DNA of 64,000 nucleotides from Eucommia ulmoides (lineage: Eukaryota > Streptophyta > Magnoliopsida > Garryales > Eucommiaceae): assembly GCA_016647705.1 (NCBI GenBank), contig CM028328.1, positions 50,143,647 to 50,207,646 on the forward strand, in the 5' to 3' direction. This document shows positions 53,771-64,000 of this stretch, in pieces. The translations under genes and the position numbers were made by a program. Position 1 is the first letter of the stretch. Each line of letters opens with the position of its first letter. The notes beneath the pieces were generated by a model, which saw only the letters and a list, made by a program, of their open reading frames with translations, did no database searches and was not told the origin of the DNA.

Positions 53771-54226
53771 CTAGATACCAAACATATCTGGAGATAGCAC
53801 ATTACAAGCTAAGAAATTGACGATATCTGCAAACCAAGGAAGTTTTACCACTACATTAAAGAGTTGTTCATCAGGGAAGAATTCCATTGTGCTTTTTTCA
53901 CTTCCAACATCATCGACCATCAGTCTCAAAAGGTGATCTGGAACGACATTCTCACTCCCTTTCTTATCTCGAATCTCCATATCGAATTCTTGAAGTAGAA
54001 AAATCCATCGAATTAAACAGGGTTTTGCATCCGTTTTAGCAAACAAATATCGGATGGCTGCATTATCCATGTAAACGATTACTTTTGAGCCAATAATATA
54101 AGACCTGAATTTGTCGCATGCAAATGTAAATGCTAACATCTCATTTTCTGTAGTTGTATAATTCTCTTGTGTATCATCAAGAGTCTTACTTGCATAACAT
54201 ATTGCACAAAAATGTTTTTCTTTTCT
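53771..54226 (-). pseudogene. Athila-2 RNase H
   Basis: [18 protein letters not shown], then [19 protein letters not shown] and [18 protein letters not shown] match the Ty3-type RNase H that follows RT. Its N-terminal part lies in another frame near 54140-54226. Only one RNase H is present, as expected for Athila. Confidence 0.87.
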
Positions 54227-55656
54227 TTAGCCAAGGACTGCTCCAACTACATAGTCATTCGCATAACACATAATTTCAAATGGTTCGTTCCAATCGGGTG
54301 TGACAATGATAAGAGTTGAGATCAATTTTTCTTTCATCAAATCAAATGCCTTCAAGCATGAATCATCAAAGATAAAATGATCATCTTTCTCTAACAAATT
54401 GCATAAAGGCTTACCAATCTTTGAAAGTTTCATTATGAACCTTCTATAGAAACCGACGTGGCCTAGAAAACTCCGGACCCCCTTTACATTCATTGGTGGA
54501 GGTAACTTCTCAATTGTTTTAATTTTTTCTCTATTCACTTCAAGACCATTAGAGGAAATCCGATGGCCCAAAACAATACCCTTATTTACTATAAAATGAC
54601 ATTTCTCCCAATTTAAAAGAATATTTTTCTCCTGACATTGCTTTAGCACAAGCGATAAATTATGGAGGCAATGGTCAAAAGATGAACCAAAAATCGAGAA
54701 GTCATCCATAAATACCTCCATAATGTCTTCCACCATATCTGAGAATATCTCCATCATATACCATTGGAAGGTCACCGAAGTGTTACATAATCTGAACGGC
54801 ATGCGATAATATGCGAATGTACCATATGGGAAGGTAAAAGTAGTCTTCTCTTGATCTTCTCATTCAATGGCTATTTGATTATAGCCTGAATATTAGTCAG
54901 GAAAATGGTAGTAGTTGTAGCCGGCTAACCGATCCAACATTTAGTCGATGAACGGGAGGAGAAAATGATCTTTCCTTGTAGCTTTATTCAGCTTCTGATA
55001 ATCGATGAATACTTTCCATCCCATAACAGTTTTGGTGGGAATTAATTTATTCTTCTCATTTTTCACCACCGTCATCCCACCTTTCTTTGGTACTACTTGT
55101 ACAGGGCTTATCCACGGGCTATCCAAAATCACATAAATAATTCTGGCATTTAATAGTTTTAAAACTTCATCCTAGACCACTTCCTTGATTACGGATTTAA
55201 CCGTCGTTGACGCTCAATCAAGGACTTGTAAGAATCTTTCGTAAGAATTTTATGCATGCATATAGTTGGGCTGATTCCTCTGATGTTTGAAATGGACCTA
55301 GCGAAAGTTGATTTATGCTTTTTCAGGACAAGTAGCAACTTCTTCTCTTCTTCTTGACTTAGCGATGCTGAAATAATCACTGGGTTAGTGGACTCATCTC
55401 CCAGAAATGCATATCTCAAATGATTGGGTAATTGTTTGAATACAATTCCCCTCTTGTTTTCATTCAAGGGATTGGAAAATTCCTTACTCCCATCAAGAAT
55501 ATCCACTTTAGCCACATTCACTATTTTGCTAGGCAAAGTATCAAGAACTACTATACAATCTGCTATTCTATCTTCCGCTTCATATTTTTTCGCATCGACA
55601 TCCCTTAAGAATAATGAATTAGTGAGGATATGATCCAAAGGATCATTATACACCAT
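54227..55656 (-). pseudogene. Athila-2 reverse transcriptase
   Basis: Three frames cover RT. 55189-55656 holds the pre-RT linker (LRYAFLGDES, ISNIRGISPTICMHKI). 54941-55132 has SPWISPVQVVPKKGGMTVV and GWKVFIDYQKLNKATRKDH. 54227-54802 has MPFRLCNTSVTFQ, then the catalytic FMDDF box at about 54701-54709, ILLNWEKCHFIV, GIVLGHRISSNG and LGHVGFYRRFI. The catalytic Asp pair is intact; frame breaks inactivate the gene. Confidence 0.92.
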
Positions 55657-55659
55657 CTC

Positions 55660-56202
55660 CTAGAAGAACTCTTTAACACAAGAGTCTATCATCTCCACCC
55701 GATTACAAGGGGCATTTTTTCCCAGAAATTTCATAGTCTCGTAAATACTGAATTTGAGTTCCTCTTCATTAACCTTTAAGGTCAGATTTTTGCTATGTAC
55801 ATCAATCAAAACCTTTCCAGTTGCTAGAAAAGGTCTCCCAAGTATAATAGGGATTTCATCATCATCCTCCATATCCAACACCACAAAATCAACAAGAAAG
55901 ATAAACCTGTTTACTTTTACCGACACAATTTCAATAACTCCCCTTAGATAAGTAAGTGATTGATCCGCCATTTGCAACATAATAGTCGTGGGCTTAACTT
56001 CCCCAAGCCCTAACTTCCAGAAGACCAACAAGGGCATAAGATTTATACTGGCACTGAGGTCACACAATGCCCTCTCGAAACTTGAACCTCCGATAGTGCA
56101 CAAAATTGTAAAACTTCCAGCATCTTTCAACTTCTGTGGTAGTTTCCGTTGGAGAATTACACTACACTCCTCTGTGAGATTTATTGTCTCATAATCTTCC
56201 AA
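55660..56202 (-). pseudogene. Athila-2 aspartic protease
   Basis: A 180-codon frame with FTILCTIGGSSFERALCDL, then SASINLMPL, LGLGEVKPTTIMLQMADQS, VDFVVLDMED and PIILGRPFLATGKVLIDV. The active site reads D-L-S-A where Athila proteases have D-L-G-A. The flap and the ILGRPFL element are well preserved. It would release Gag and Pol proteins inside the particle. Confidence 0.9.
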
Positions 56203-56375
56203 CTTTTATTCTTCGCCATAATCTCCTTCAAGAACTTCCCATAATTAGGTATTTGCTCTAATGCATTGGTGAAGAGAATATTAATATGAATTATCTTGAA
56301 GATTTCAAGAAACTTGGAAAATTGAGCATCCAACTTTTTCTTCTGAAACTGTTATGGGAACGGTAGAGGTGGAAA

Positions 56376-57800
56376 TCACAACAAGAGGAATGTCCAAAAA
56401 TAAAATAATCTCGGATTCATTTTTGGGGCTTCTTTACTCTTTACTTCCACAATAACGTCTTTATCTACATTAGCCTCCTTATTTAACTCATTCTCTATGG
56501 GCCTTGAATTATTGAGCTCCTGGCCACTCCTCAATATAATTGTCTTGCAATCCTTTGGGTTGGGTTCCGTGTCGCTTGGGAACCTTCCCAAAGATTGCCC
56601 CTTGATAGAACTAGCCAGCTGACCGATTTATATCTCAAGTGACTTCATAATCACAATGATGTTAGTACAAGTCATCTCGATGTTGTCAAGCCGAGCATCA
56701 TGTATATTGAGATGAGTATAGGTATCTCGCATTATACCCTGACTTTCTTTCACAAAATCGTTAGTTTGGCCCATGAAGGTAGCCAAGATATCTTCCAGAG
56801 GCAACTTATTCTTCTCCACCTGTTGTTACGCTAGACGATTCTGTTGCTGTTGAAAAGACCCTTGTGAATACGATGCATAACCAAGAGGAGCTTGCAAAGC
56901 ATTCCGATTATTAGCATGCGAGAAGTTCTCATGATTCTGAATCCCAGGATAATAATGAGATAGAATATTACTCGCTACTTTAAAAGTGTAAACCCGATTG
57001 TTAATAAAGTGACAATCTTCAAACTCGCATTCATTCACTGATTGAGACCCCTAAGCCACACTCTTCCTTTTTTTGCTGGACGATACGTCTTTAGCATTCA
57101 AGGATGCTAACTGTGCTGTGAGTTTTGACACTTGAGCTGACAAGGTAGCTAGCGGTTCCACCTCCTGAATATTGGCTACCCGTTGTCCCGTATTCCTCTC
57201 ATTAGGCCATTGAAAATTATTGGCCGTCATTTCTTCCAGCAACTCTTTAGCTTCTCCAGGGATTTTAGACAACAAGAAACCCCCAAATACAGCATCAACA
57301 ATCGTCCAGGTATTCATGTTGAGGACACTGTCTCAATAGATCCTTAAATCTCTCCCATGCTTCAAAAAGTAGTTCGTAGTCTCGTTGACTAAATTGAGCA
57401 ATTTCACCTCGTAATTGAGATGTCTTCGATGGAGGGAAGAACTTAGTAAGGAACTTTTGAGCCAGTTCCTCCCAAGTAGAAATACTCCTCGATTGTAGTG
57501 ACTGGAGCCAACCTCTTGCTCGATCCCAAAGTGAAAATGGGAATAACCTCAATCGTATGACATCATCTATGACTCCATTGATCTTCACAGTATCACAAAT
57601 TTCCAAAGAGGGAACATTGGGATCTTTATGTACAAGCCCACCATGTTGATTATGTTAAACCATATTGATCAAAGTAGGCTTCAGTTCAAAATTATTGGCC
57701 TAAACTTCTAGTCGTCTGATCCCAAAATAATTTTCATGCACAACGGGTCTAAAATAATCCTAAAGAACCCATTGTGGTTGTGGTGGTGGTGGTGGTGGTG
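56376..57800 (-). pseudogene. Athila-2 gag
   Basis: Frames in order from the right: 57295-57606 has the Gag core (EICDTVKINGVIDDVIRLR, RARGWLQS, LAQKFLTKFFPPSKTSQLR, LFEAWERFKDLLRQCPQHE). 57051-57317 has NNFQWPNERNTGQRVAN. 56826-57038 and 56628-56819 have the linker. 56376-56591 has the MGRFPSDTEPNPKDCKTI end that leads into protease. It parallels the Athila-1 gag block by block. A GGT microsatellite at 57780-57812 would encode a proline or threonine run upstream of the core, depending on frame. Confidence 0.88.
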
Positions 57801-57812
57801 GTGGTGGTGGTG
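57780..57812. repeat. (TGG)n microsatellite
   Basis: Eleven TGG units on the plus strand, within the 5' part of Athila-2 gag. Confidence 0.95.
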
Positions 57813-57984
57813 CTAGTAGAGGTTCGTCGCCACTATTCTCTATTTCTTGAGCTCAGTTTTTCTTTAACTTCCTTTGTTGTCTGAATGTATATTCAACTTC
57901 CAGATCAAAAGGAATGAGTTCTAAGCGTCGATCTCATAGCATAAACATTCCCAACCACAAAATACAGGAACAAAATTAGACCAG

Positions 57985-58316
57985 AGGGTTGGTGCTGCAG
58001 CTCAGGATTCTTGTTGTAGCGCCGCCCTAAAGAAAATTAGGGCAGCGGCAATGTAGCTGCAGCGCCATTGCTTTTGGCACTATAGTGCAAAAAGACAGAA
58101 GGGATTTTTTATTGTAGAGCCATTCTATTTGGTGCTGCAGCCCATCTATTGCTAGATTTCATCCTCTTGATTGCACCGTTTTGATCCGTTTTCTTTATTT
58201 TCCTAGGCCTACAAAATAAAACCGAATAAAATTAGGAACTACACCCAAAAAACACTGAAAATACTCAAAACTAACACTTAATTATGGGGATATAATGATT
58301 AGAAATCAACTTATCA
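57985..58316 (-). mobile_element. Athila-2 5' LTR, truncated
   Basis: Only the U3 start remains. The minus strand runs from TGATAAGTTGATTTCTAATC at 58316 through the GGCTGCAGC dyads to about 57985, aligned with 50150-50404. The next sequence leftwards is already gag leader, so the promoter, R, U5 and primer site are gone. Confidence 0.85.
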
Positions 58317-58321
58317 GTCCC
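58317..58321. repeat. Target-site duplication gtccc (right)
   Basis: Matches 49125-49129. Confidence 0.88.
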
Positions 58322-59210
58322 CACAGAGGAAGGGGAAACTTTTGATGCCCCCCTAGTAAAGCAAAGTTTTATCTTCTGCAACCTTTTCGATTCTGAACAC
58401 AGGTCTCCTCCTTGATCAGAGGATCCTAGACCATCTTGTGTTTCTACCAGACTTCGTCTATCTCATCACTCCACCCCATGACCAAGAACGAATGGACTCT
58501 GAGCCAAATATGAAAATCACCATTGTGCTGCAAAAGAATGTGGTGTCGGTAAGGCACCTCACAATACTGGAATTCACTTTGATCCACCTTTCGTGCAGGC
58601 ACTTTTCAGGGTTGTCTCTTTGTCTAGTACGCTTCCACTCTGTGCTAAAGAGAGAGAAAGACCCTATGGAGGACCACATGCAACACTTGGCCTAGATAAA
58701 GAGATTTCATGAACAAAATAAAAAGCTGATGAGGAGCGAGAGTAGTTTCCGAGCGAATGTGACCAAGTTGGCTGGTGAGAAAAATGAGCTCAAATCTCTT
58801 CTAGCAAGCTTGAGGCTGACCTCACTGCCTTGCGGGAGAGAATGCAAGAGATGGAACATGAGCAAAATGCAATAATTGCTACAGCCAAGGAAGACACTGT
58901 GGAGGAATGGAATCTCACCCCTGCCTACAAGGAAATGAGTTATGCTCGGTCATTCTTGGGGACTTGAAACATTTTTCCTGTTATGTTCATCTTTTGTCCT
59001 TTGCCTTAATTAGTTGGATGTCCTTCGCAATTCTTCCGGATCTTGGCGGTACTCTCCTCTGGACAAACAATCCTTGTTACTTTGTTGTTTTATTCATTTT
59101 CCCATTTTTCCTCCTTTAGGCTTTATGTTGGATGTTCCTTTAGGAATATTTGTTTGTCGTAACAACGTTCATAGTTTGGATGTGCTGAGACCAGCATGAG
59201 ATCTAATCTC
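58322..59210 (+). pseudogene. Tat-2 antisense extra ORF, part 3
   Basis: Plus-strand frames after Athila-2 end in a coiled-coil-like segment: LTALRERMQEMEHEQNAI, then TAKEDTVEEWNLTPAYKEM near 58826-58930, followed by ARSFLGT and a stop. A helical C-terminus is usual in proteins of the Transposase_28-like family. Frame breaks are frequent; 58322-58700 contains only scattered open pieces. Confidence 0.55.
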
Positions 59211-60282
59211 GGCATCTCATCTCATCTTGATATGCTTGCTAGGGGGAGATTTGTTTGGACCATACCCTTCTCGGTCATGGAGCCTACGTTCAGCATGACC
59301 TCGGGCTGACTACTAAGCCAATATTTGTAATTTTTTCTTGAAAAAATTAAGTTATTCCCTTTCGGGTCTACACACCTTCTCAGTTAATCCGCCGAGAAGA
59401 AATCGTGCCTTCCGCCATCTCGGACAAGCCACCGAGAAGGACTAATTCCTTCCCTTCTCCGATAAGACATTATTCTGTGTTTTTTTTTTTCCACCATATT
59501 CATATCTTCTCTTCTCTCCAGCCTAGTATCTGAGCGGAGCTCGAGTGGTAGGTTTTAGTCGAAGGGTAGTACTCATATGGCTTCTGACCCTCACAGTCCC
59601 CAAGGGTGACCTTGGTCGGCCCCCTATGGCCTGTCATAGGTGGGTTCTCCTTAATGGAGCTCATTCTTGAGCCTTTTCGAGTTATCCTAATTTTCCCTTA
59701 TAGGAGCACCACCCCCTTTATGTCGTCTAAGCTCAGCTCAGTTGTCATGGGTGGGGTGTTTAACTCTAGGTCCTCAGACCTGATCAATGCTCAGCCATCG
59801 GAGGGTAACCGTGTTTAGTCCCTGGGCATAAACTATTGACCTGTGGAAAAGACTCCGGTTACACCCTCAACACAATGCGTTAGGATGGCTACGTTTTCAA
59901 GAGCACCCTTAATGTTGTGCTCTGAGATACCATTTTTTCTTGGAGATAAGTCGGAGATGGAACATCTCCATCTTAGATGGGATGGAGGGCTACTCTTCCC
60001 GACTAGTATCCTATTTGAAGATTTGCAGGGAGGTTGTTTATCCCCGTCCGAGATAGGATAGAAGATACACTCCTATGCCTTAGAAACATTTGCTAGTATT
60101 TTATTCGGAGATTTGTAGAGAGGCTGCTCATTCCCGTTCAAGATGGAATGGGGGCTGCACTTCTGCGCCTTAGAAAAATTTGGAAAACGGAGAACTGGGC
60201 GAACAAAACATTTCTTCTATTGACAAGTAGTTTTGTTACAAACTTCAAAAAGCAAAATTTTTACAACTCTATCGGATCTTCC
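59211..60282 (-). other. Tat-2 3' UTR between pol and the antisense ORF
   Basis: Non-coding region with repeated GAGATGGAATGG and TTCTCGG words and the tandem repeat at 59941-60190. No convincing gene on either strand. Confidence 0.6.
59941..60190. repeat. 90-base tandem repeat in Tat-2 3' UTR
   Basis: Two units starting around GAAGATTTGCAGGGAGG (60017) and GGAGATTTGTAGAGAGG (60107), 90 bases apart, with a partial third unit to the left. Each continues with ATCCCCGTCCGAGAT or ATTCCCGTTCAAGAT and then CCTTAGAAA. Confidence 0.75.
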
Positions 60283-61400
60283 TCACTGGGGTAGTAGCGC
60301 TTTAGATGCTCTGCGTTCTAGGGATATCTCAGATGGACACACTTTTATGTTTCTAGCTCATAGGTGTCAAGACGGGTAATAAGAGTGACATGATATGGTC
60401 CTTCCCAACTTGGAGCTAACCTACTCGCGGCTTGATCCTTGGTGGCCAGGGTTACTTTTCAAAGAACAAGGTCACCAACATCAAATGACCGAGGGCAAAC
60501 CCTTCTATCTTAAAATCTAGCTGTCGTTCGTTGATAAGTTGTTCATCGGACACTGGCACACTCTCTCTTTTTTTTTCCAAAAGATCTACGTTAAGAGCCA
60601 AGGAGGCATTGTTCTCATCCGAACTGAAAATCACTACTGTCCGAGGAGAGAGTATGTCGACCTCGACAGGGATTATGGCCTCTGATCCAAAAGTCATTGC
60701 AAAAGGGGTTTCCCTCGTGGGGGTTCTTGCCGTAGTGTGATAAGCCCACAGAACGAGATATATGTCTTCAACCCATCTCCCATTTTATTTATCCAATCTA
60801 GTCTTGAGTCCATAGAGGATGGTACGATTGGTTACTTCTACTCGTCCATTGGCTTGCGGATGCTGTGGAGAGGCAAAGTGGGTCTGAATCCCCAGCCCGA
60901 CACAAAATTTCGAAAAGAGATTATCGTCAAATTTCTTCTCATTGTCGAAGACAATAGCCTTGGGTTTTCCAAAATTGTAAACCATGCTTTCCCAAACAAA
61001 GTCTCTAATCCTTTCCCTCTGAGATCCGTGCAAGAGGCTTGGACTTTACCTATTTTGTAAAATAGTCGATGGCAACAACGAAAATTTTTATCTACCCAAT
61101 CCCTTGGGAGAATGGCCTGAGAATGTCAATGCCCCACTAGGAAAAGGGCCAATGACTCGTCATGGGGACAAGAATAGTTAGGGGAAGTTGGGGATGGAAG
61201 GCGAGCCTCTAGCATTTATCATATTTTTTCAAAAACTCTATGAACTCCTTATGCATATCCAGCCAGAAGTATCCATGTTTGATGAGCTTGTGAACCATAG
61301 ACCTTCCTCTAGAGTGGTTTCCTCATACCCCTACATGAACTTCTCTCATCTCGTAATCAGCCTCTTCCGATCTCACGCAGCGAGAGTACGGTCCTGAGAA
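60283..61400 (-). pseudogene. Tat-2 integrase
   Basis: The C-terminal region reads LAPSWEGPYHVTLI and ends NAEHLKRYYPSEED near 60283. Before it lie MTFGSEAIIPVEVD and NVDLLEKKRE (60452-60697). The core frame 60785-61033 has AIVFDNEKKFDDNLF (second Asp) and HPQANGRVEVTNRTIL (Glu). WGIDIL, with the first Asp kept, lies near 61125, and a His/Cys-rich zinc-binding segment lies around 61190-61340. The three catalytic residues can be read, but frames are broken. Confidence 0.87.
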
Positions 61401-61403
61401 AGA

Positions 61404-61960
61404 TCATCGATAAAGCACTCCATTGATAAGAGTGTACCTTGCTACCCTGTAGCGCATCCACCTGGCCTCTGCCCAGTCAGAGAGAAGTGTTCTGTTCTGG
61501 AGATAATCTCTTATCGATTCTATCCAGGTTGGTCTGTCGGAGATGGCACATATAGTGGACACCTGGTCATAAACTACAGTTCTCAAGTCCTCCAAGTACT
61601 CGACGGGGATACTTGTTTTTAGTGTGAATTCTACTGTAGAGGCCAATTTAGCCAGAGTGTCAATATATCTATTATCTTCTCGGGAGATCTGGTTCACTTG
61701 GACATTTTTTTAAATTTTCCATAAGTGTCTTTACCCTTCCTAAGTAAGCGGCCATGCTTAGATACTTAGCTGCATACTCACCATTAACTTGGTTTACAAC
61801 AAGTTGCGAGTGACAAAAGACTTGGAGATTCTTAGCACTAAATTCCCTTGCCAGCATGAGTCCGATGAGAAAGGATTCATATTCAGCTTTGTTGTTGGTA
61901 GCTCAGAACCCTAATCGAAGGGCATATTTAACCTCTTCCCAGTCTGGGGCTACTAGAACT
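61404..61960 (-). pseudogene. Tat-2 second RNase H (archaeal type)
   Basis: From the right: a 'N-K-A-E-Y-E-S-F-L' segment near 61880, then LAREFSAKNLQVFCHSQLV and VNQVNGEYAAKYLSMAAYL (61672-61857), then QISREDNRYIDTLAKLAST (61404-61697). The usual D-S-Q catalytic Asp is His. Its presence confirms the Tat lineage. Confidence 0.85.
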
Positions 61961-62540
61961 ATTCCGTTTCCACATCCTCTAACATTCGAGGAACTATCAA
62001 TGAAGAGCTGCACTTGTTTGGACCGAGATCGCCATTTGATCCAGGACAGGATGAGGTTTCTTCCGAGACCGATGCCTCTACCAGGCCGGGATGTGTCTCT
62101 TTCCAGGCAGGGTCATGGTCATCTGGGATGGGTTTTTCTGGGAAGGTTAGTTCGGTAATAAAATCATCTAAGACTTGCCTCTTGATAGCTATCTTAGGCC
62201 AGTAGTAGATATGGAATTGGCCGAGCTCGAGGCTATACTTCATAAGCTGACTAAAGACATTTGGGGAGTAAAGAACTTACCTCAAAGATTGATCAGTAAG
62301 GATGACAATCATGTGCACTTGAAAGTACTGTCTTAGCTTTCTTGATATGATGAGAAGGGTATAAGCTAGCTTCTCAAACCGTTGGTACCTTATCTCGGCG
62401 TTGATCAGCACTCGACTTGAATAATACACGGGTCTTTGGACTCCCTCCTCTTCTTGGACAAGAGTCGTGCTAACTACGGTGTCTGAAGCAACAATGTATA
62501 TAAACAATTTCTCTCCATCCTTGGGGGTACTGAGCAACGG
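61961..62540 (-). pseudogene. Tat-2 RNase H (Ty3 type)
   Basis: LSTPKDGEKLFIYIVASDT, then YYSSRVLINAEIRYQRFEK, ISRKLRQYFQVHMIV and MKYSLELGQFHIYYWPK follow RT in order, with a frame change near 62250. Confidence 0.85.
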
Positions 62541-62544
62541 TGTT

Positions 62545-63055
62545 GAGAATAAGTAAGCATTGAGCTCCTAGAAGGCGACCTCATACTTTGTCATCTACTC
62601 AAAGGTTTTGTTGAGCCACAAAATCTTGAAGAGAGTGAGGCACTTTTTCGAGAAGCATGAGATGAAGCAGTTCAGGGCGGCCAACCTCCCAGTAAGCATT
62701 TGGACTTTCTTTTTTCATCCGTGGAGAGGCCATTTCGAGAACAACGCTAATTTAATTGGGGTTCACATCAATCCCGCGCTAGGAGACCATGTAGCCTAGG
62801 AACTTTCCTGCTGAGACCCCGAAAATACACTTGGTAGGGTTCAACTTCATACGGTAGGCTCGGAGTTTGTCAAAGCAACTTTGGAGATGGGAGATGTGAT
62901 TGGATACTTTGATACTCTTTACGAGCATATCATCAATGTAAACTTTCATCGTCAAACCAATATTTCCCTTGAACATTTTATTCACGAGCCTTTGGTAGGT
63001 TGCCCCAGCATTACAAAGGAGTAAGGGCGTCACCTTATAATAGTAGTTGCCTCTT
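62545..63055 (-). pseudogene. Tat-2 reverse transcriptase, C-terminal half
   Basis: Starts abruptly at the junction with PRGNYYYKVTPLLLCNAGA. It continues with TYQRLVNKMFKG, the intact catalytic VYIDDMLVK (about 62920-62943), MKLNPTKCIFGVSAGKFLG and a thumb region with stops. The N-terminal half of RT, protease, gag and the 5' LTR are missing, replaced by Athila DNA. Confidence 0.88.
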
Positions 63056-64000
63056 GGAATTGGGCTAGTCCTCGAGCAAAACACATACACGAAAATGAAA
63101 AACAAAACTAAATGAAATAACAAACAACCTAAATACAACCTAAACATAATGAGATGCAAGTTTTGACTTCTTCTAATGACCTATTTATTGTTTCCTCAAC
63201 AACTGCCAGTTATATCGAGTTCAGGCAGTAAAACACATCATGAGGTTCTAGAATTTCGACATGCAACAATGGTGAACGCCATTATAGATCTTGTTAATGT
63301 GTTAGTGCAAGACTCAATAATATAACTATACAATGACATGATTGGATTATCCACCAATGAAACTTATGACTTAGACCATAAAGAACTAGGATATCCATAT
63401 GCCTAATTGGGGTCCACTCTCTACTAATGTAGTTTCGGACATTCACAGAGATCAATAGGGCCTGGTTTGGCTTTGAAGAACGACCAAGGGTATCATAGGA
63501 ATAGAACATAAAATCGTTAAGATTGAACGATACCCAAGGCACAAACGCTTGTCGCTATCTCTCTCTCATAACCCCACATAAACACAACCCTAAATAAGAA
63601 TTTAAGAACTTTGTATTCACTTGTCGAAAGAACGTAATTTTTATTTTTATTTTAACATAACACACCCCCAAACTTATTCGAATTTCTATAATTTTAGGAG
63701 TGTGCAAAAAGGATTAAGTAACACACCTCCAAATCAATTGAATACAATTTTGGGAGTCTTCTTCTCGAACACGATAAATCCGCTCAGCATGGGTGCCATT
63801 GCTATAAGTTCTTCTCGGTTGCGACTCATGGAGATCCTCTGTTTGGCGACCTCGTGAGGACAGATACGCGGAGTTTGAGGTGGCTTGCGGGGAAAAATCA
63901 CGTTCCCGGACCGGACGATGGTGATAATGAGGCTAATCTCTTGAGATATGCCTTTCAGAGTAAATCACACGATCCGACTCCTGGTGACGCTCCTTTCTTC
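63056..64000 (-). mobile_element. Athila-3 3' UTR fragment
   Basis: Homologous to 18800-20000 of Athila-1. CTAGTCCTCGAGCAAAACAC lies at 63066. CACAGAGATCAATAGGGCCT lies at 63435, with its following 120 bases almost identical. CACACCCCCAAACTTATTCG lies at 63661. The 3' LTR and polypurine tract that should lie left of 63056 are missing. The element continues beyond the right edge. Confidence 0.83.

Larger units (their letters stand above)
49130..58316 (-). mobile_element. Athila element with pol (Athila-2)
   Basis: Minus-strand element with a complete 3' LTR (49130-50404) and a truncated 5' LTR (about 57985-58316), flanked by a perfect gtccc duplication. Reading right to left it has gag, protease, RT, RNase H and integrase, then a 2-kb 3' UTR with no env-like frame. 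The missing part of the 5' LTR includes R/U5 and the primer-binding site. All genes contain stops or frameshifts. It is inserted in the antisense ORF of Tat-2. Confidence 0.9.

Noticed and set aside
1..64000. tRNA or rRNA genes
   Set aside because: No cloverleaf-like blocks or rRNA signatures noticed. The tRNA-like matches are primer-binding sites next to LTRs. A tRNA search program would settle this.

Overview
The window reads as repeat-rich intergenic DNA from a flowering-plant nuclear genome. No intact host gene, tRNA or rRNA was found. Nearly all recognisable coding sequence comes from plant LTR retrotransposons: the Sirevirus branch of Ty1/copia, and the Tat (with the second, archaeal-type RNase H), Athila and probable Tekay branches of Ty3/gypsy. 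There is also one well-delimited Helitron. Stop codons and frameshifts are scattered through every coding region, so these are decayed copies. The sequence does not let me name the species or family.

Left part (1-13.7 kb). A minus-strand Sirevirus enters from the left edge (gag at 1-534, 5' LTR at 593-2886). After an AT-rich stretch comes a solo LTR, probably Tekay, at 5244-12929 with a 5-bp target duplication tttat. It is split by a 5.6-kb Helitron (6229-11838) with canonical ends. The decayed 3' end of a second, plus-strand Sirevirus follows (RNase H tail at 13192, purine tracts up to 13734).

First nest (13.7-33.0 kb). The 3' LTR of that second Sirevirus (13735-14780 and 31529-33036) holds a plus-strand Tat element (14781-31523). 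This in turn holds a minus-strand Athila-type element (17428-25172, duplication gtcat), which holds a solo LTR (21967-23664, duplication cactg). The Tat element keeps traces of gag, protease, reverse transcriptase, both RNases H and integrase, and its 3' UTR carries about three tandem 120-bp repeats. The Athila element keeps gag but has lost all of pol.

Middle (33.0-41.9 kb). This is low-coding DNA with tandem duplications and microsatellites, a 5'-truncated plus-strand Tat integrase interrupted by another Athila-type solo LTR (36294-38259), and a promoter-like stretch before a TA microsatellite.

Second nest (41.9-63.06 kb). A minus-strand Tat element has its 3' LTR at 41862-42851 and pol at 60283-63055. 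Between them, on the opposite strand, lies an extra ORF with a TATA box and a Transposase_28-like domain. That ORF is broken by a cluster of three related LTRs (44289-48408) and by a fuller minus-strand Athila element (49130-58316, duplication gtccc) with gag, protease, RT, RNase H and integrase. At about 63055 the Tat RT is joined directly to the 3' UTR of a third Athila element, which runs to the window end.

Three patterns stand out. Several unrelated LTR families carry a cluster of short GC-rich palindromes just upstream of the TATA box, each family with its own core. The Athila-type LTRs carry a 150-200-bp module, in one to three copies, in the transcribed part of the LTR. One Athila copy has gag fused to the post-pol block, as expected of a trans-mobilised non-autonomous derivative.
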